Part shown: piece by piece, positions 24,552-25,070 of the stretch | Layout: each line of letters opens with the position of its first letter | Numbering within the stretch: position 1 is the first letter of the stretch | NCBI GenBank assembly: GCA_029939445.1 | Contig: JAOZSY010000009.1 | Location: forward strand, 1-25,070 | From: Bacteroidales bacterium | Lineage (GTDB): Bacteria > Bacteroidota > Bacteroidia > Bacteroidales > UBA1556 | DNA: 25,070 nt | Reading direction: 5' to 3' | Notes under the pieces: model-generated | Database searches by the model: none | What the model was told of the DNA's origin: nothing | The model's input: the letters and a program-made list of their open reading frames with translations, nothing else | Program-made: the position numbers and the translations under genes

Positions 24552-25070
24552 TTACATTCCCGGAATACGAGGCATTCTTTTAAGTTTAGAATTCTTATAG
24601 TAAAATCCCCATGCTTGTTTCATCCAATGGCCAATAATGGGAAGTGGAATAATTGTTTCAGATTTCTTGGTGCGTTTAATATAAGCAGCTCCATCGCCAC
24701 TATCCATTACACATACAATATTTAGATGCTCCCAATAACTTTTGCGCTTTCCATTCCCATTTATTTCATTATTAATATTATAAGCAGCAGTATCTGCCAT
24801 TACTTCCGCCAAATGACCTTGCTTAGCAACCCACGAAGGACCACCTTTAATCTCCGCAATATCTCCTACTGCATATATATTTCTATTATTCTGCACTCTG
24901 CATAGCTCATTAATTCTGATAAAACCCGCATCACTTATTGGCAAATTCGAATCCATTATCACCTTATGGCCTTGCCCTGCAGCAATATATATTGTTAAGT
25001 CACTTTCTAATTTACTATCATCCTCAAAAACAACATTATTGGCATCAAAATTCTTAATCTTTTTACCGAC
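24552..25070 (-). CDS. FAD/NAD(P)-dependent oxidoreductase, NDH-2 / sulfide:quinone reductase-like (C-terminal part)
   Basis: The frame is open to the right edge, so only the last 172 residues are seen; the N-terminal FAD-binding half is outside the window. The visible part includes the end of the second Rossmann domain (DLTIYIAAGQGHKVI), the LPISDAGFIRINELCRV segment and the FAD-contacting NIYAVGDIAEI motif, then WVAKQGHLAEVMADTAAYNI. These are typical of the NDH-2/SQR branch of two-dinucleotide-binding flavoproteins. The C-terminus (WMKQAWGFYYKNSKLKRM) is an amphipathic, basic tail that could hold it to the inner membrane. The substrate, NADH or sulfide, cannot be decided without the cysteines of the missing part. 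A tandem repeat touches its stop codon. Confidence 0.85.
   Translation of the reverse strand, partial: VGKKIKNFDANNVVFEDDSKLESDLTIYIAAGQGHKVIMDSNLPISDAGFIRINELCRVQNNRNIYAVGDIAEIKGGPSWVAKQGHLAEVMADTAAYNINNEINGNGKRKSYWEHLNIVCVMDSGDGAAYIKRTKKSETIIPLPIIGHWMKQAWGFYYKNSKLKRMPRIPGM

Overview
The window is an AT-rich (by eye roughly one-third G+C) chromosomal segment of a member of the Bacteroidota. This rests on several things: a C25 (gingipain-like) protease with a type IX secretion (T9SS) C-terminal sorting domain, a DUF2723/GT117 membrane protein, a patatin fused to an outer-membrane barrel, a MetRS with KISTS in place of KMSKS, and repeated Bacteroidota-type -7 promoter motifs (TAnnTTTG) 17-41 nt upstream of start codons. 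I cannot fix the order or genus. No tRNA, rRNA, CRISPR array, phage or intact insertion sequence is visible.

Layout. 1-5280 (minus strand): a large DUF2723/TMEM260-like glycosyltransferase with a clear intrinsic terminator, preceded by an Ig-like lipoprotein rich in Asp-Ser/Thr-hydrophobic triplets. 5439-7673 (plus): patatin-type outer-membrane phospholipase. 7692-7922 (minus): a 76-residue N-terminal remnant of a Gfo/Idh/MocA-type oxidoreductase. 8024-12475 (plus): pcm, a YfcC-family transporter and an alanine/glycine:cation symporter. A REP-like hairpin and a decayed REP-associated transposase (RAYT) carrying an internal hairpin lie between these genes. 12519-18278 (minus): a membrane-anchored MutS-like ATPase, the secreted C25 protease nine bases upstream of it, and clpS with its own terminator. 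18420-20434 (plus): an unrecognised alpha/beta-hydrolase-like lipoprotein and recO, two bases apart. 20441-24105 (minus): an FmdE-domain protein, a small unknown protein, folB and metG. 24106-24551 is a repeat-rich non-coding stretch. From 24552 to the right edge (minus) lies the C-terminal part of an FAD/NAD(P) oxidoreductase of the NDH-2/sulfide:quinone reductase type.

The genes do not form one pathway. They mix envelope and secretion functions (GT117, lipoproteins, patatin, T9SS protease), transport (YfcC, AGCS), protein quality control (pcm, clpS), nucleic-acid maintenance (recO, MutS-like) and housekeeping (metG, folB). I did not find a convincing new multi-gene system. The observations most worth a second look are the RAYT remnant and nearby hairpins, the membrane MutS-like ATPase paired with the C25 protease, short tandem repeats that run directly into two stop codons, the glycosylation-motif-rich lipoprotein beside the GT117 gene, and the orphan FmdE-like gene.
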